Part shown: positions 9,963 through 19,906 of the stretch, piece after piece
Position numbering within the stretch: the first letter of the stretch is position 1
Layout of the letters: the number at the start of each line of letters is the position of its first letter
Source: Intrasporangiaceae bacterium
GTDB lineage: Bacteria; Actinomycetota; Actinomycetes; Actinomycetales; Dermatophilaceae
Direction of reading: 5' to 3'
DNA: 64,000 bases
Assembly: GCA_012838445.1 (NCBI GenBank)
Contig: DUPF01000029.1
Coordinates: 1-64,000, forward strand
Position numbers and translations under genes: made by a program
The notes under the pieces: generated by a model
What the model saw: only the letters and a program-made list of their open reading frames with translations
What the model was told of the DNA's origin: nothing
The model's database searches: none

Positions 9963-9984
9963 CTGCGGCGCTATATCGCCGCAG
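9963..9984. terminator. Short stem-loop after lutC (CTGCGGCG-ctatat-CGCCGCAG)
   Basis: Perfect 8-bp stem, 6-nt loop in intergenic DNA. Confidence 0.45.
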
Positions 9985-10078
9985 CCCGCGAAGAGCGCCT
10001 TCTCTCGGCACGATCGCCGCAGGCGTGAGTCCGCGCGTGAGGTGGCCCACGCACGCGACCCACCGCCCCAACCCCATG

Positions 10079-10111
10079 CGGTACGCTCGGTATCGGGAAC
10101 CGCGAGTACCG
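10079..10111. promoter_or_regulatory. Operator-like imperfect palindrome upstream of the acyl-CoA dehydrogenase pair
   Basis: CGGTACGCTCGGT-N7-ACCGCGAGTACCG, 11/13 matched arms, ~25 bp upstream of the ATG at 10134. Confidence 0.4.
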
Positions 10112-10133
10112 CATACCTGATCGAAGGACGCCC

Positions 10134-11450
10134 ATGACCAACCCATCCCTGCTCGACCGCGGCCAGCGCGCCGGGCTGCGACTGATCTCCAAGGCGGGGG
10201 CACTGCCCTTCCTGCAGAACGAGGACGTGCGCCGACGCGTCGAACAGCTGCTGCGTCGGGGCTCGGCCAGTGGCTTCAAGGCCCAGATCGCTGTCGGTCG
10301 GGCCTTCGCCAAACGGAAGGGTTCCGGAGCGCCCGCCCGCACCACCCCCCGGGCGCCGAAGAAGCTCTTCGACCTGACCCCGACCGAGGACCAGGCGATG
10401 CTCCAGGCCGCGGCTCGGGAGCTCGCCGACGAGGTCATCCGCCCCGCCGGCAAGGCCGGTGACACCGACCGGGCCGTCCCGGCCGAGGTCCGCGCAGCGG
10501 CGACCGAGATGGGGCTCGGCCTGATCGGCGTGCCGACCGAACTCGACGGCATCGCCGAGGAGCACCCCGCCGTCGCAACCTGCCTCGTCCTCGAGGAACT
10601 CTCCCGCGGTGACATGGGCATCGCCGTCGCCCTCATGGCCACCGGATCGGTCGCGACCGCGATCGCCCGGTACGGCACCGCCGACCAGCAGGCGACCTAC
10701 CTGCCGCACCTGACCTCCGAGGAACCGGCCCTGGCGGCCATCGCGATCCAGGAGCCCCAACCGCTCTTCGACCCGAGCGCCCTGCGCACCACCGCCGAGC
10801 GTCGCGACGGCACCCTCGTCCTCAACGGCACCAAGGCGCTCGTCGCCCAGGCCGCGGCGGCCGAACTGTTCATCATCGGCGCCATGGTCGATGAGGAGCC
10901 ACGCCTCGTCATCGTCCCGGCCGGCACCACCGGGGTGCGCATCGAGGACGATCCCGCCATGGGGGTGCGGGCCGCCGCGACCGGCCGGGTCGTCCTGACC
11001 GATGTCGAGGTCCCGGAGGAGAACATCCTCGGTGACGACCTCGACTACCGGGACGCCGTCCGCCGGGCCAGGCTGGCCTGGGCGGCCTGCGCCGTCGGCA
11101 CCGCCCAAGCGGTGCTCGACCAGGTCATCCCGTACGTCAAGGACCGCACCGCCTTCGGGGAGCCCATCGCCCACCGCCAGGCCGTCGCGTTCATGATCGC
11201 CGACATCGCCATCGAACTCGAGGCGCTGCGCCTGACCGTCTGGAAGGCCGCCGCCCGCCTCGACTCCGGCAAGGACGCCACCGAGGTCATCGGCCGCGCC
11301 CGCCACCTCACCGCCACCCACGGGGCCCAGATCGGCTCGCACGCCGTCCAGCTGCTCGGCGGGCACGGCTTCGTCAAGGAATGGGACAACGAGCGCTGGT
11401 ATCGCGACCTGCGCGGAGCCGGTGTCCTCGAAGGCACCCTCATCGTCTAA
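10134..11450 (+). CDS. Acyl-CoA dehydrogenase family protein
   Basis: 438 aa; RYGTADQQATYLPHLTSEEPALAAIAIQEP, RTAFGEPIAHRQAVAFMIADIA, QLLGGHGFVKEWDNERWYRDLR. Confidence 0.88.
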   Translation: MTNPSLLDRGQRAGLRLISKAGALPFLQNEDVRRRVEQLLRRGSASGFKAQIAVGRAFAKRKGSGAPARTTPRAPKKLFDLTPTEDQAMLQAAARELADEVIRPAGKAGDTDRAVPAEVRAAATEMGLGLIGVPTELDGIAEEHPAVATCLVLEELSRGDMGIAVALMATGSVATAIARYGTADQQATYLPHLTSEEPALAAIAIQEPQPLFDPSALRTTAERRDGTLVLNGTKALVAQAAAAELFIIGAMVDEEPRLVIVPAGTTGVRIEDDPAMGVRAAATGRVVLTDVEVPEENILGDDLDYRDAVRRARLAWAACAVGTAQAVLDQVIPYVKDRTAFGEPIAHRQAVAFMIADIAIELEALRLTVWKAAARLDSGKDATEVIGRARHLTATHGAQIGSHAVQLLGGHGFVKEWDNERWYRDLRGAGVLEGTLIV

Positions 11451-11465
11451 GGAGACAGACCGCCC

Positions 11466-12710
11466 ATGATCGACCTCGAGGTCCCCCGCAAGTTCGCCCC
11501 ACTCCTCGCCCAGGCCAGAGGTATGGCCGAGGAGGTCTTCCGACCCATCTCACGCAAGTACGACCGCGCCGAACACGACTACCCCGTCGAGCTCGACCTC
11601 GTCTCCGCCCTCATCGACGGAATGAGCGACTCCGGAGCCGGCCAGGGCGCCGGCGCCAGCGGCAGCACCCGAGCCACCGACACCGCCGCCGTCGGCTCCG
11701 GCCGCTCGACGAAGACCCCGAAGGCCGGCAACCGCAACGGGACGAACCTGTCCTCGGTGCTGTCCATCCTCGAGACCTGCCGCGGCGACGTCGGCCTGAC
11801 CCTGTCCATCCCCCGCCAGGGGCTGGGCAACGCCGCGATCGCCGCCGTCGCCAACGACGAGCAGAAGGCCCGCTACGGCAACCGGTGGGCAGCGATGGCG
11901 ATCACCGAACCGGGCACCGGCTCGGACTCCGGCGCCATCCGCACCACTGCGGTCAAGGACGGCGATGAGTATGTTCTCAACGGCGAGAAGATCTTCGTCA
12001 CCGCCGGTGAACGGGCCGAACTCGTCGTCGTCTGGGCGACCCTGGACCGCTCCCTCGGCAAGCAGGCAATCAAGTCCTTCGTCGTCGAACGCTCCAACCC
12101 CGGACTCAAACTCGTCCGGCTCGAACACAAGCTCGGCATCCGCTCCTCTGACACCGCGGCCTTCGTCCTCGACAACTGCCGCGTGCCCGCCACCGACCTG
12201 CTCGGCGATCCCGAGATCCGCATCGAAGGCGGCTTCGGCGGGGCGATGCAGACCTTCGACAACACTCGCCCCCTCGTCGCCGCCATGGCGCTCGGGCTGA
12301 CCCGCGCCTGCCTGGACACCACGACCGACCTGCTCATCGCCGAAGGTGTGCAGATCGACTGGGACGAGCCACCGCATACCCAGTCGGCACCCGTGGCCAA
12401 ACTGCTCGCGATGGAGGCCGAGTACGAGGCGGCCTACCTGCTCACCCTGCGGGCCGCGTGGATGGCCGACAACGGCAAGCCGAACTCGATGCAGGCCTCG
12501 ATGGCCAAGGCCAAGGCCGGCCGCACCTGCGTCGACGTCGCGCTCGCCTGCGTCGAGTTGTGCGGCGCGACCGGATACAGCGAGCGGGAGCTGCTCGAGA
12601 AGTGGGCGAGGGACAGCAAGATCCTCGACATCTTCGAAGGCACCCAGCAGATCCAGCTCCTCGTCGTCGCCCGTCGCCTCCTCCAGCTCAGCAGCAGCGA
12701 GTTGAAGTAG
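11466..12710 (+). CDS. Acyl-CoA dehydrogenase
   Basis: 414 aa; AMAITEPGTGSDSGAIRTTA, GEKIFVTAG, IFEGTQQIQLLVVARRLL. Confidence 0.9.
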   Translation: MIDLEVPRKFAPLLAQARGMAEEVFRPISRKYDRAEHDYPVELDLVSALIDGMSDSGAGQGAGASGSTRATDTAAVGSGRSTKTPKAGNRNGTNLSSVLSILETCRGDVGLTLSIPRQGLGNAAIAAVANDEQKARYGNRWAAMAITEPGTGSDSGAIRTTAVKDGDEYVLNGEKIFVTAGERAELVVVWATLDRSLGKQAIKSFVVERSNPGLKLVRLEHKLGIRSSDTAAFVLDNCRVPATDLLGDPEIRIEGGFGGAMQTFDNTRPLVAAMALGLTRACLDTTTDLLIAEGVQIDWDEPPHTQSAPVAKLLAMEAEYEAAYLLTLRAAWMADNGKPNSMQASMAKAKAGRTCVDVALACVELCGATGYSERELLEKWARDSKILDIFEGTQQIQLLVVARRLLQLSSSELK

Positions 12711-12749
12711 CCGGACGCGGGAGCCGAGCGCGGGCCCGGTGACGCGGCG

Positions 12750-13139
12750 TCAGCCGCCGCGACCGGGCGCGGAGTTCCGGGCGCGGGTCTGCGACATCTT
12801 GCCCCACGCATACGGGATGCCGATGCCGAGCATCACCAGGGCCGCCACAGCCGCCGCGGCGAGCAGCCCGATCCCCAGCGCGAAGCCGATGTGGATCACC
12901 AGGTCCCACACCGCATTGCCGGGGGCGACGTTGACGTCCTGGGAGGCACCCCACGCGACCCCGAGGGCAAACGCGATCGCGGTGACGATCATCAGCACCA
13001 GAGTCAGCCCGGCCGAGCGCGCGACCTTGCCCCGGTCCTTGAGGAACGCGGAGTCGTCGGCGGTGTCCTCGTTGCCGTCGAACTCGGCGAGGACGTCGTA
13101 GTCCTCCCGCTGGGAGAGGGGGATTCTCTTGCGCATCAT
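12750..13139 (-). CDS. Small integral membrane protein
   Basis: 129 aa; two hydrophobic segments (LVLMIVTAIAFALGVAWGA; LVIHIGFALGIGLLAAAAVAALVMLGIGI). Confidence 0.6.
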   Translation of the reverse strand: MMRKRIPLSQREDYDVLAEFDGNEDTADDSAFLKDRGKVARSAGLTLVLMIVTAIAFALGVAWGASQDVNVAPGNAVWDLVIHIGFALGIGLLAAAAVAALVMLGIGIPYAWGKMSQTRARNSAPGRGG

Positions 13140-13206
13140 CTGCCAGCCTAGGTGACACTGACCAGACGGCGCCGCAACCCGGGCCCAGAGGGTCTACTGT
13201 GTCCGC

Positions 13207-15027
13207 GTGACCCCTGGTTGGACCGCCGCTCTGGCGGCGAGGTGGATCGGCGCGGGACCCAGGCGCTGGCCGCGCGCAGTGCTCCTCGGCCTCGGTATCG
13301 CTGCCACGGCCGCCGCCATCGCGGGCGGGCAGAGTACATGCACGCCGGCCGACCCGTGCCTCCCCGATCCGACGTCCGCTTCCTTCGCGGCACTCGGGCT
13401 GGCGCTCCTCGTCGGGTGGTGGCTGCCGACCCTCGCTGCCGCTGCGGCGGTCCTCTTCGCCGTGCTCCAGTTCACCTATGACGGCAACACCATCGGCCAC
13501 TCCGTCTTCCCGCTCTGGGCGATCCTCCACGTGGGCCACCTGATCTACCTGCGGCGGGCACGGGCGAGTCAGCAGCGTCTGGCTGCACGGTCCGCGTTGC
13601 CCATCCCCGCCGACTGGCAGCGCCCCCTCGAAGCCGGGTCCATGCCGCTCCTGCACTGGGTCCGGATGGGAGGGGTTGTCATCGGACTGCTCGGTGCCCT
13701 CGTCACCGGCAGTCTTTACCTGTCCGCCGACCGGTCGGACGCCGAACTCATGCGGGACGCGACGGTTCTCGAGGCCACGGTCGAGAGCATCGATCCCAAC
13801 GACATTTTCTACATCACGCTCCGGCCGGAACGCCAGGTCGAGGAGCTGCCTGAGCTCATCAACCTCGAGGTCGTGGAGGAGTATGCGGTGGGCGAGCGGG
13901 TGCCGATCCGCGTCAATCCCGCCGACCCAGACTGGACGCACCTCGTCGCGGAGCCGCCGGACCGCACCGACTGGCTCCTGCTGGGTGCGGTGCTCCTGCT
14001 GGCCGGCCTCGGCGCGACGGCACTCGCCGTCCGGGTCGATGTCCGGCGCCGACTGCTCCTGGCCCGGACGCCGACCACCGGTCTGCCGGTGCGCATCCTG
14101 CGCATGCCGGGTGAGCCCGGGGTGGGCATCGCGACGGTGGACAAGGACCTCGTCTGCGCCGACGCCCCGCTGGCCGTACCGCAACGCGAGGAGCAGCGAC
14201 ACATCGCACCGGTCGCGGACGGCGCGCCGGAGACCTTCCCGGTCGAATGGGGCTATGTCGTCGGCGCGTTCCATGACGGCGGGGTTATCGGCATCGTCAC
14301 CAAGGATGTCGCCGCCGCAGGCACCGGGCCCCTGTCGGCGCTCTCCGACCTGTTGCCCTTCGACGAGTCATGGTCCGATCCGGAGGACGACGTCGACTTC
14401 GACCGCCTGCTCGCGCGTAGCGCACCGGTCCCGGTCGACGACCCGGTCACACCCCTGACCCTGCCGTGGCGGGACCGGCCAGGCACGTGGGACCGGCTCA
14501 AGGGCATCCTCTGGCTCGCCCTTGCGGCCGCCGCCCTCGTACTGCTCATGACCACGCCCGAGGCTGAGCAGGACCTCCTTCAGGCCGGCATCATCACTGT
14601 CGTCGTGATCAGCCTCATCGTCGACGGAGCCGACAGCCTGCTCTCATCGATCCGCGTGGACCGCGACTCGGTGCGGCTGTCCAGCGCGTGGCGGCACCAC
14701 GTGACGCCGTTGTCGAGCGTCGTGCAAGTCCGGCGTGCCGGGGACGTCGTCCTCCTCGTCGACGACGCCGACGCCACGAGCACCACCCAGCACGCGGAGG
14801 ACCCCGGCGAGGACGAAGGCATCATCGCCATCGGTGCCGGGGAGGATGCTGCGGCGCTGGCCAGCGCTCTCGACGAGGCGACCACCATCGCTCGCGCGAA
14901 TCATCCCGGCGGCGGCTCCGCCGGCTTCGCCGCGTCGACCGCGCACCGGTGGCGGCTGTCGGCGCTCGTCCTGGCACTCCTCATCGCCGCGGTGGTCGCG
15001 GTCGCCCTACGCGCGACCTTCCTCTGA
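13207..15027 (+). CDS. Hypothetical polytopic membrane protein
   Basis: 606 aa with hydrophobic segments; DUF3592-like EATVESIDPNDIFYITLRPE...VGERVPIRVNPADP stretch. Confidence 0.6.
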   Translation: MTPGWTAALAARWIGAGPRRWPRAVLLGLGIAATAAAIAGGQSTCTPADPCLPDPTSASFAALGLALLVGWWLPTLAAAAAVLFAVLQFTYDGNTIGHSVFPLWAILHVGHLIYLRRARASQQRLAARSALPIPADWQRPLEAGSMPLLHWVRMGGVVIGLLGALVTGSLYLSADRSDAELMRDATVLEATVESIDPNDIFYITLRPERQVEELPELINLEVVEEYAVGERVPIRVNPADPDWTHLVAEPPDRTDWLLLGAVLLLAGLGATALAVRVDVRRRLLLARTPTTGLPVRILRMPGEPGVGIATVDKDLVCADAPLAVPQREEQRHIAPVADGAPETFPVEWGYVVGAFHDGGVIGIVTKDVAAAGTGPLSALSDLLPFDESWSDPEDDVDFDRLLARSAPVPVDDPVTPLTLPWRDRPGTWDRLKGILWLALAAAALVLLMTTPEAEQDLLQAGIITVVVISLIVDGADSLLSSIRVDRDSVRLSSAWRHHVTPLSSVVQVRRAGDVVLLVDDADATSTTQHAEDPGEDEGIIAIGAGEDAAALASALDEATTIARANHPGGGSAGFAASTAHRWRLSALVLALLIAAVVAVALRATFL

Positions 15028-15037
15028 CCCGGTCGGC

Positions 15038-16252
15038 TCAGCGCAGCGTTGCGAGATGGTCGGCGATCCGCCCGATCGCCTCGGTGAGGATCTCGCTGTC
15101 GGGTAGTGTCACGAGCCGGAAGTGGTCCGGCTCGAACCAGTTGAAGCCGGTGCCGTGGGTGACGAGGATCTTCTTGGAGCGGAGCAGATCGAGGACGAAC
15201 TCCTGGTCGTCCTCGATGGGGTAGACCTCGGGATCGAGTCGCGGGAAGCAGTAGAGCGCGCCCCGCGGTTCGACGCAGGAGACGCCGGGGATGTCGTTGA
15301 GCAGGCCGGAGGCGAGTTTGATCTGCTCGTACATCCGCCCACCCGGGGCGACGAGGTCGTCGATCGACTGATAGCCGCCGAGCGCGGTCTGGATCGCGTG
15401 CTGGGCCGGGACGTTGGCGCACATCCGCATGTTCGCCAAGAGAGTCAGCCCCTCGAGGAAGTCCTCGGCGATGTGCTTCGGACCGGAGATCATCACCCAG
15501 CCGGCCCGGTAGCCGCAGACCCGGTACGCCTTGGACAGCCCACTGAAGGTCAGACACAGCACGTCGTCGCCGGCGAACGTCGCCGCATGGTGGTGGACCG
15601 CGTCGTCATAGATGATCTTCTCGTAGATCTCGTCGGCCATGACGACCAATTCGTGGCGCCGGGCGATGTCGACGAGCGCCTTGACCGTCTCCTCGCTGTA
15701 GACCGCGCCGGTCGGGTTGTTCGGGTTGATGATGACCAACGCATACGTGTTCTCGGTGATCTTGGACTCGATGTCCTCCAGATCGGGATTCCACCCGTTG
15801 CTCTCATCGCACCGGTAGTGCACCGGGGTGCCGCCGGCGAGCGAGACCGCACCGGTCCACAGCGGATAGTCGGGTGCGGGGACGAGGATCTCGTTGCCGT
15901 CGTCGGTGAAGGCCTGCAGGACCATCGTGATGAGCTCGGAGACCCCGTTGCCGATGATGACATCCTCGACGGTGGTGTCGCGCAGCCCGTGCGACTGGTA
16001 GTAATGGGCCACCGCCGTGCGCGCCGGCCAGATCCCCTTGCTGTCCGAATACCCTTGGGAATCCTGCAGATTGTGCACCATGTTCGCGACGATCGACTCC
16101 GGGGCGCGGAAGCCGAACGGGGCGGTGTTGCCGATGTTGAGCTTGAGGATGTCGTGCCCCTCGCTCTCCAACCGCTGGGCCTCGACGAGGATGGGGCCAC
16201 GCACGTCGTAGCGCACGTTCTGCAGCTTCTTGCTCTGGATGATCGGACGCAT
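15038..16252 (-). CDS. Pyridoxal phosphate-dependent aminotransferase (AlaA/AspC-like)
   Basis: Start placed at MRPIIQSKKLQNVRYDVRGP (16252) rather than the long ORF start; NIGNTAPFGFRAPE, IINPNNPTGAVYS, FSGLSKAYRVCGYRAGWV. Confidence 0.9.
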   Translation of the reverse strand: MRPIIQSKKLQNVRYDVRGPILVEAQRLESEGHDILKLNIGNTAPFGFRAPESIVANMVHNLQDSQGYSDSKGIWPARTAVAHYYQSHGLRDTTVEDVIIGNGVSELITMVLQAFTDDGNEILVPAPDYPLWTGAVSLAGGTPVHYRCDESNGWNPDLEDIESKITENTYALVIINPNNPTGAVYSEETVKALVDIARRHELVVMADEIYEKIIYDDAVHHHAATFAGDDVLCLTFSGLSKAYRVCGYRAGWVMISGPKHIAEDFLEGLTLLANMRMCANVPAQHAIQTALGGYQSIDDLVAPGGRMYEQIKLASGLLNDIPGVSCVEPRGALYCFPRLDPEVYPIEDDQEFVLDLLRSKKILVTHGTGFNWFEPDHFRLVTLPDSEILTEAIGRIADHLATLR

Positions 16253-16337
16253 GGGGCCATCCTCGCACTCTGAGCGGGTATGCGTCGCGCGCCTTTGCGC
16301 GGCCCGGCACCTGCGTGAGATGTGCGGTGACGGTGGG

Positions 16338-16560
16338 GAATCGGTCGTTCCGGCCGCCGTTGCCGTCACGAGGGTGGGGGATAGGTCGGAATGAGGCGTT
16401 GGAATCGACGGTTTGCCGACCTTCGGTGAGGGTGGGCGTTCGGTCGGAAAAGAGCGCCAGAATCGACGGTTTACCGACCTCGGCGAGGGTGGGCGTTCGG
16501 TCGGAAAAGAGCGCCAGAATCGACTGTTTGCCCACCCTCGGCGAGGTGGGCGGGCCGACT
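16338..16560. repeat. ~3.5 degenerate tandem copies of a 57-58-bp unit in the intergenic region
   Basis: Units at about 16402-16459 and 16460-16516 nearly identical (GAATCGACGGTTT[G/A]CCGACC..CGG..GAGGGTGGGCGTTCGGTCGGAAAAGAGCGCCA); diverged partial copies on both sides. Confidence 0.85.
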
Positions 16561-16563
16561 CTC

Positions 16564-18540
16564 TCAGGCGCGGTCGAGGAGCGGGCACTCCAGCCAGGCG
16601 TCGGCGAGGCCGAAGGCGTCGACGAGGGTCGCCGCGTGGGGCGCCAGCTCGGCACAGAGTTCGTCGACGCGGCGGGAGATCGCCTTGGACTGATCCGGTG
16701 AGATCCGGCCGTGCTCGAGGAACCACGTCGCGTTGGCCTCGACCGTGGAGTAGACGAACAGGTCGCACACGGTGCACAGCAGTTCACGGGTCGCGTCGTC
16801 CTCGCATTCCTCGGCGACGGCGGCGAAGGACTCGAGCAGGAGCCGGTCGATGTGCGCCCACGCGGCGGCGATCATGTGCGGTTGGGTCTGGCGGAGGATC
16901 TCGACCGGGTCGACGCCCTCGCCGGACTCATCGGATTCATCGGACTCATCGGACGCACCGGCTCGCGCCCGCATCCGGGCGGCGAGGGTGGCCACGGTGT
17001 GCTCCTCACGGTCCTCGAAGATCGCGAGTTGCCCACCGCGGTCCTGGAGCGCATTGTCCGCGTCCCGCCCGGGCGCCCCGGCCACGAGGCGGCCGATGAT
17101 CGAGCCACCGAAGGCGCGCTCGACGACGGTCTCGGCGACATTGCGTGCGGCGAACGCGATCATCGCGCGGGTGTCGAAGGACTCGAAGCTGTCCTTGTAC
17201 TGCGTGAGCAGCCCCTTGGCGACGAGTTGGAGCAGGACGGTGTTGTCGCCCTCGAACGTCGTGAACACGTCGGTGTCGGCCTTCAGCGCGCCGAAGCGGT
17301 TCTCCCACATGTACCCCGCGCCCCCGCACGCCTCCCGGCAGGTCTGGATCGTGCGCGTCGCGTGGTCGGTGTTGGCGACCTTGAGGGAGGCGGCGCGCTC
17401 CTCGAGCCGGCGGACCGCTCCCTCGTCTGCCTCGCCTCCCGAGTCGCCTTGCAGTTCATGCAGATTCGCGACGAGATCGTTGGTCGCCAGAGCGAGGGCG
17501 TAGCTGCGGGCGAGCGGGATGAGCAGTCGGCGTCGGTGCGTCGCATACTCCATCAGGGGGATGCCGTCGTCGCTGTCCGGTCGGTTGAACTGCTCCCGGA
17601 CGAGCGCATACCGGATCGCCAGCGCGAGTGCGTTGCGGGTCGCGGCGCCGGCCCCACCTCCGACGGAGACCCGGCCGCGCACGAGGGTGCCGAGCATGGA
17701 GAAGAACCGGCGGGCACCACTCTCGATGGGGGAGGTGTATGCGCCGCTCGGCTGATCCGGGGAGGCCGGCTCGATCCGGCCGAACCGGTCGAGCAGGTTG
17801 TCGCGCGGGACCCGGACCTGGTCGAAGGTGAGCTCGCCGTTGTCGACCCCGGGCAGGCCGATCTTGGCGCCGCAGTCGCCGATCGTCACACCGGGGACGG
17901 GCTGTCCGGCCTCGTCGCGGATCGGGACGAGGACGCAGTGGACGCCGTGGGAGGTGCCGTCGACGACGAGTTGGGCGAACACCGCGGCCAACGTCCCGTC
18001 CTTGGCGGCATTGCCGATGTAGTCCTTGGTCGCGCTCGGGGTCGGGCTGTGCACGACGATCTCGTCACGGCCCGGGTCGTAGGTTGCGGTCGTGCCCAGG
18101 TTGGCGACGTCGGAGCCGCCGCCGACCTCGGTCATCGCGAAGCAGCCGAGGAGGTCCCCGGCGGCGATCCGGTCGAGATACTCGCGGTGGTGGCGCTCGG
18201 TCCCGAGCCCGGCGATGGCCCCGCCGAAGAGCCCGACCTGCACACCCACCTTGACGAAGAGCGACAGGTCGACGTGCCCCAGACACTCGAATGCCGTCAG
18301 CGAGGCACCGATGTCCCCCGGCTGACCCGGCTGGGCGGAGAACCCGGCCCGGGTCCACGGTTCGCGCAGGAGTTGCAGCAGCTGACTCGTGGTCCGCTCC
18401 CGGTAGTCTGCGATCGGCACCGGCTCGGTCGGGGTGGCCCAGTCGGCGCTGTTCAGGCTGTCGCGGACCTCGTCCCGCACGGCGGACCAGCGCCCGTCGA
18501 GAATGCTACGCAGGGCGGCGGCACTGGTGTTGTCGACCAT
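16564..18540 (-). CDS. Acyl-CoA dehydrogenase/oxidase family protein
   Basis: 658 aa; CFAMTEVGGGSDVANLGTTATYD, GLPGVDNGELTFDQVRVPRDNLLDRFG, CREACGGAGYMWENRFGALKADTDVFTTFEGDNTVLLQLVAKGLL. Confidence 0.88.
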   Translation of the reverse strand: MVDNTSAAALRSILDGRWSAVRDEVRDSLNSADWATPTEPVPIADYRERTTSQLLQLLREPWTRAGFSAQPGQPGDIGASLTAFECLGHVDLSLFVKVGVQVGLFGGAIAGLGTERHHREYLDRIAAGDLLGCFAMTEVGGGSDVANLGTTATYDPGRDEIVVHSPTPSATKDYIGNAAKDGTLAAVFAQLVVDGTSHGVHCVLVPIRDEAGQPVPGVTIGDCGAKIGLPGVDNGELTFDQVRVPRDNLLDRFGRIEPASPDQPSGAYTSPIESGARRFFSMLGTLVRGRVSVGGGAGAATRNALALAIRYALVREQFNRPDSDDGIPLMEYATHRRRLLIPLARSYALALATNDLVANLHELQGDSGGEADEGAVRRLEERAASLKVANTDHATRTIQTCREACGGAGYMWENRFGALKADTDVFTTFEGDNTVLLQLVAKGLLTQYKDSFESFDTRAMIAFAARNVAETVVERAFGGSIIGRLVAGAPGRDADNALQDRGGQLAIFEDREEHTVATLAARMRARAGASDESDESDESGEGVDPVEILRQTQPHMIAAAWAHIDRLLLESFAAVAEECEDDATRELLCTVCDLFVYSTVEANATWFLEHGRISPDQSKAISRRVDELCAELAPHAATLVDAFGLADAWLECPLLDRA

Positions 18541-18614
18541 GCCTCGACATTACGGGGTGACAACAACCCGCCGACCACAGCGGTCCGAGCCGGAGCCGCA
18601 GGTGAGGATGGAGT

Positions 18615-19877
18615 ATGCGACCCGCACCCCGACCTGTCCGCTCCGCGCTGGCGGTGCTCACCGCCCTGAGCCTGGCCGCCTGTTCGGGCAGCTCGGCAGG
18701 CGGGGCCGGCGAGGTGCCGGTGCGCCCGACCGCGACCGACACGGGGACCGCGACCGAGTCTCCGACGGTGACCGCCACGGTGCCGCCGCTCGGCGCAGCA
18801 CCTGATCTGCGGGTCGAGGTCGTCGCCGACGGGCTCGAACACGGCTGGGACATCGGGTTCCTGCCCGACGGCGCAGCCCTGGTGACCGAACGCCCCGGGC
18901 GCGTCGCATACATCCCGTCGACCGATCCGGGAGTCGAGGCGGTCCCGGTCGAGATGGACTTCGGTGGGGTGATGGCCCAGGGCGAGGGTGGGCTGCTCGG
19001 CATGGTCGTCCATCCGGACTTCGCGTCGAGTCGGCTGTTCACGACCTGCCTGAACTACCAGGAGGGCGGGACACCGGTCGACATCCGGCTCGTGACATGG
19101 CGGCTCGCGGAGGACCACCGCTCGGCCGAGCACGTCCGCGACCTGCTCACCGGCATCCCGACCGGGACCGGGCGGCACTCCGGTTGTCGGCCGACGATCG
19201 GCGCGGACGGCATGCTCGTCGTCGGGACCGGTGACATCGCCGACGGGTCGATGCCGCAGGACCTGTCCCGACTCGGCGGCAAGGTGATCCGCTTCGATCT
19301 GCAGACCGGTGAACCTGCGGCGGACAACCCGTTCATCGACGCCGCGGACCCGCAGCAGCGCTATGTCCTCAGCTATGGCCACCGCAACATCCAGGGGGTC
19401 GCGATCCGTCCCGGCACGGGGGAGATCTACACCGCCGAGCACGGACCGAGCGTCGACGACGAGGTCAACCGGATCGAGCCGGGCGGCAACTACGGGTGGG
19501 ATCCGTCCCGGGGCGGCACCGTCGGCGGGTATGACGAGTCGGTGGCGATGACCGACCTGGAGCGTTTCCCCGACGCGGTGCCCGCGGTGTGGCAGACCGG
19601 GGGTATGACCGAGGCCCTCTGTGCCGCGGCATTCCTCGAGGGGGAGCAGTGGGGTGCGTTCGACGGTGCCCTCGTCGTCACCGCCCTCAAGGGCGCCAAG
19701 GTCGTCATCCTCACCCTCGACGACACCGGTGCCGTGGCAGAGGTCACCGTGCCCGCGGAACTCGACGACGAGTTCGGCCGGTTGCGCGCCGCCCGCCTCG
19801 GCCCGGACGGGGCGCTCTACATCACGACGACGAACGGTGACAACGACATGGTGCTGCGGGTGACGCCGACCGACTGA
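18615..19877 (+). CDS. PQQ-dependent sugar (glucose/sorbosone) dehydrogenase-like lipoprotein
   Basis: 420 aa; lipobox-like LSLAACSGSS; GEGGLLGMVVHPDF, YSYGHRN-type motif LSYGHRNIQGVAIRPGTGEIYTAEHGPSVDDEVNRIEPGGNYGWD. Confidence 0.88.
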   Translation: MRPAPRPVRSALAVLTALSLAACSGSSAGGAGEVPVRPTATDTGTATESPTVTATVPPLGAAPDLRVEVVADGLEHGWDIGFLPDGAALVTERPGRVAYIPSTDPGVEAVPVEMDFGGVMAQGEGGLLGMVVHPDFASSRLFTTCLNYQEGGTPVDIRLVTWRLAEDHRSAEHVRDLLTGIPTGTGRHSGCRPTIGADGMLVVGTGDIADGSMPQDLSRLGGKVIRFDLQTGEPAADNPFIDAADPQQRYVLSYGHRNIQGVAIRPGTGEIYTAEHGPSVDDEVNRIEPGGNYGWDPSRGGTVGGYDESVAMTDLERFPDAVPAVWQTGGMTEALCAAAFLEGEQWGAFDGALVVTALKGAKVVILTLDDTGAVAEVTVPAELDDEFGRLRAARLGPDGALYITTTNGDNDMVLRVTPTD

Positions 19878-19906
19878 CCAAGCTCGAACGCGCCGTGGCC
19901 CCGGAG

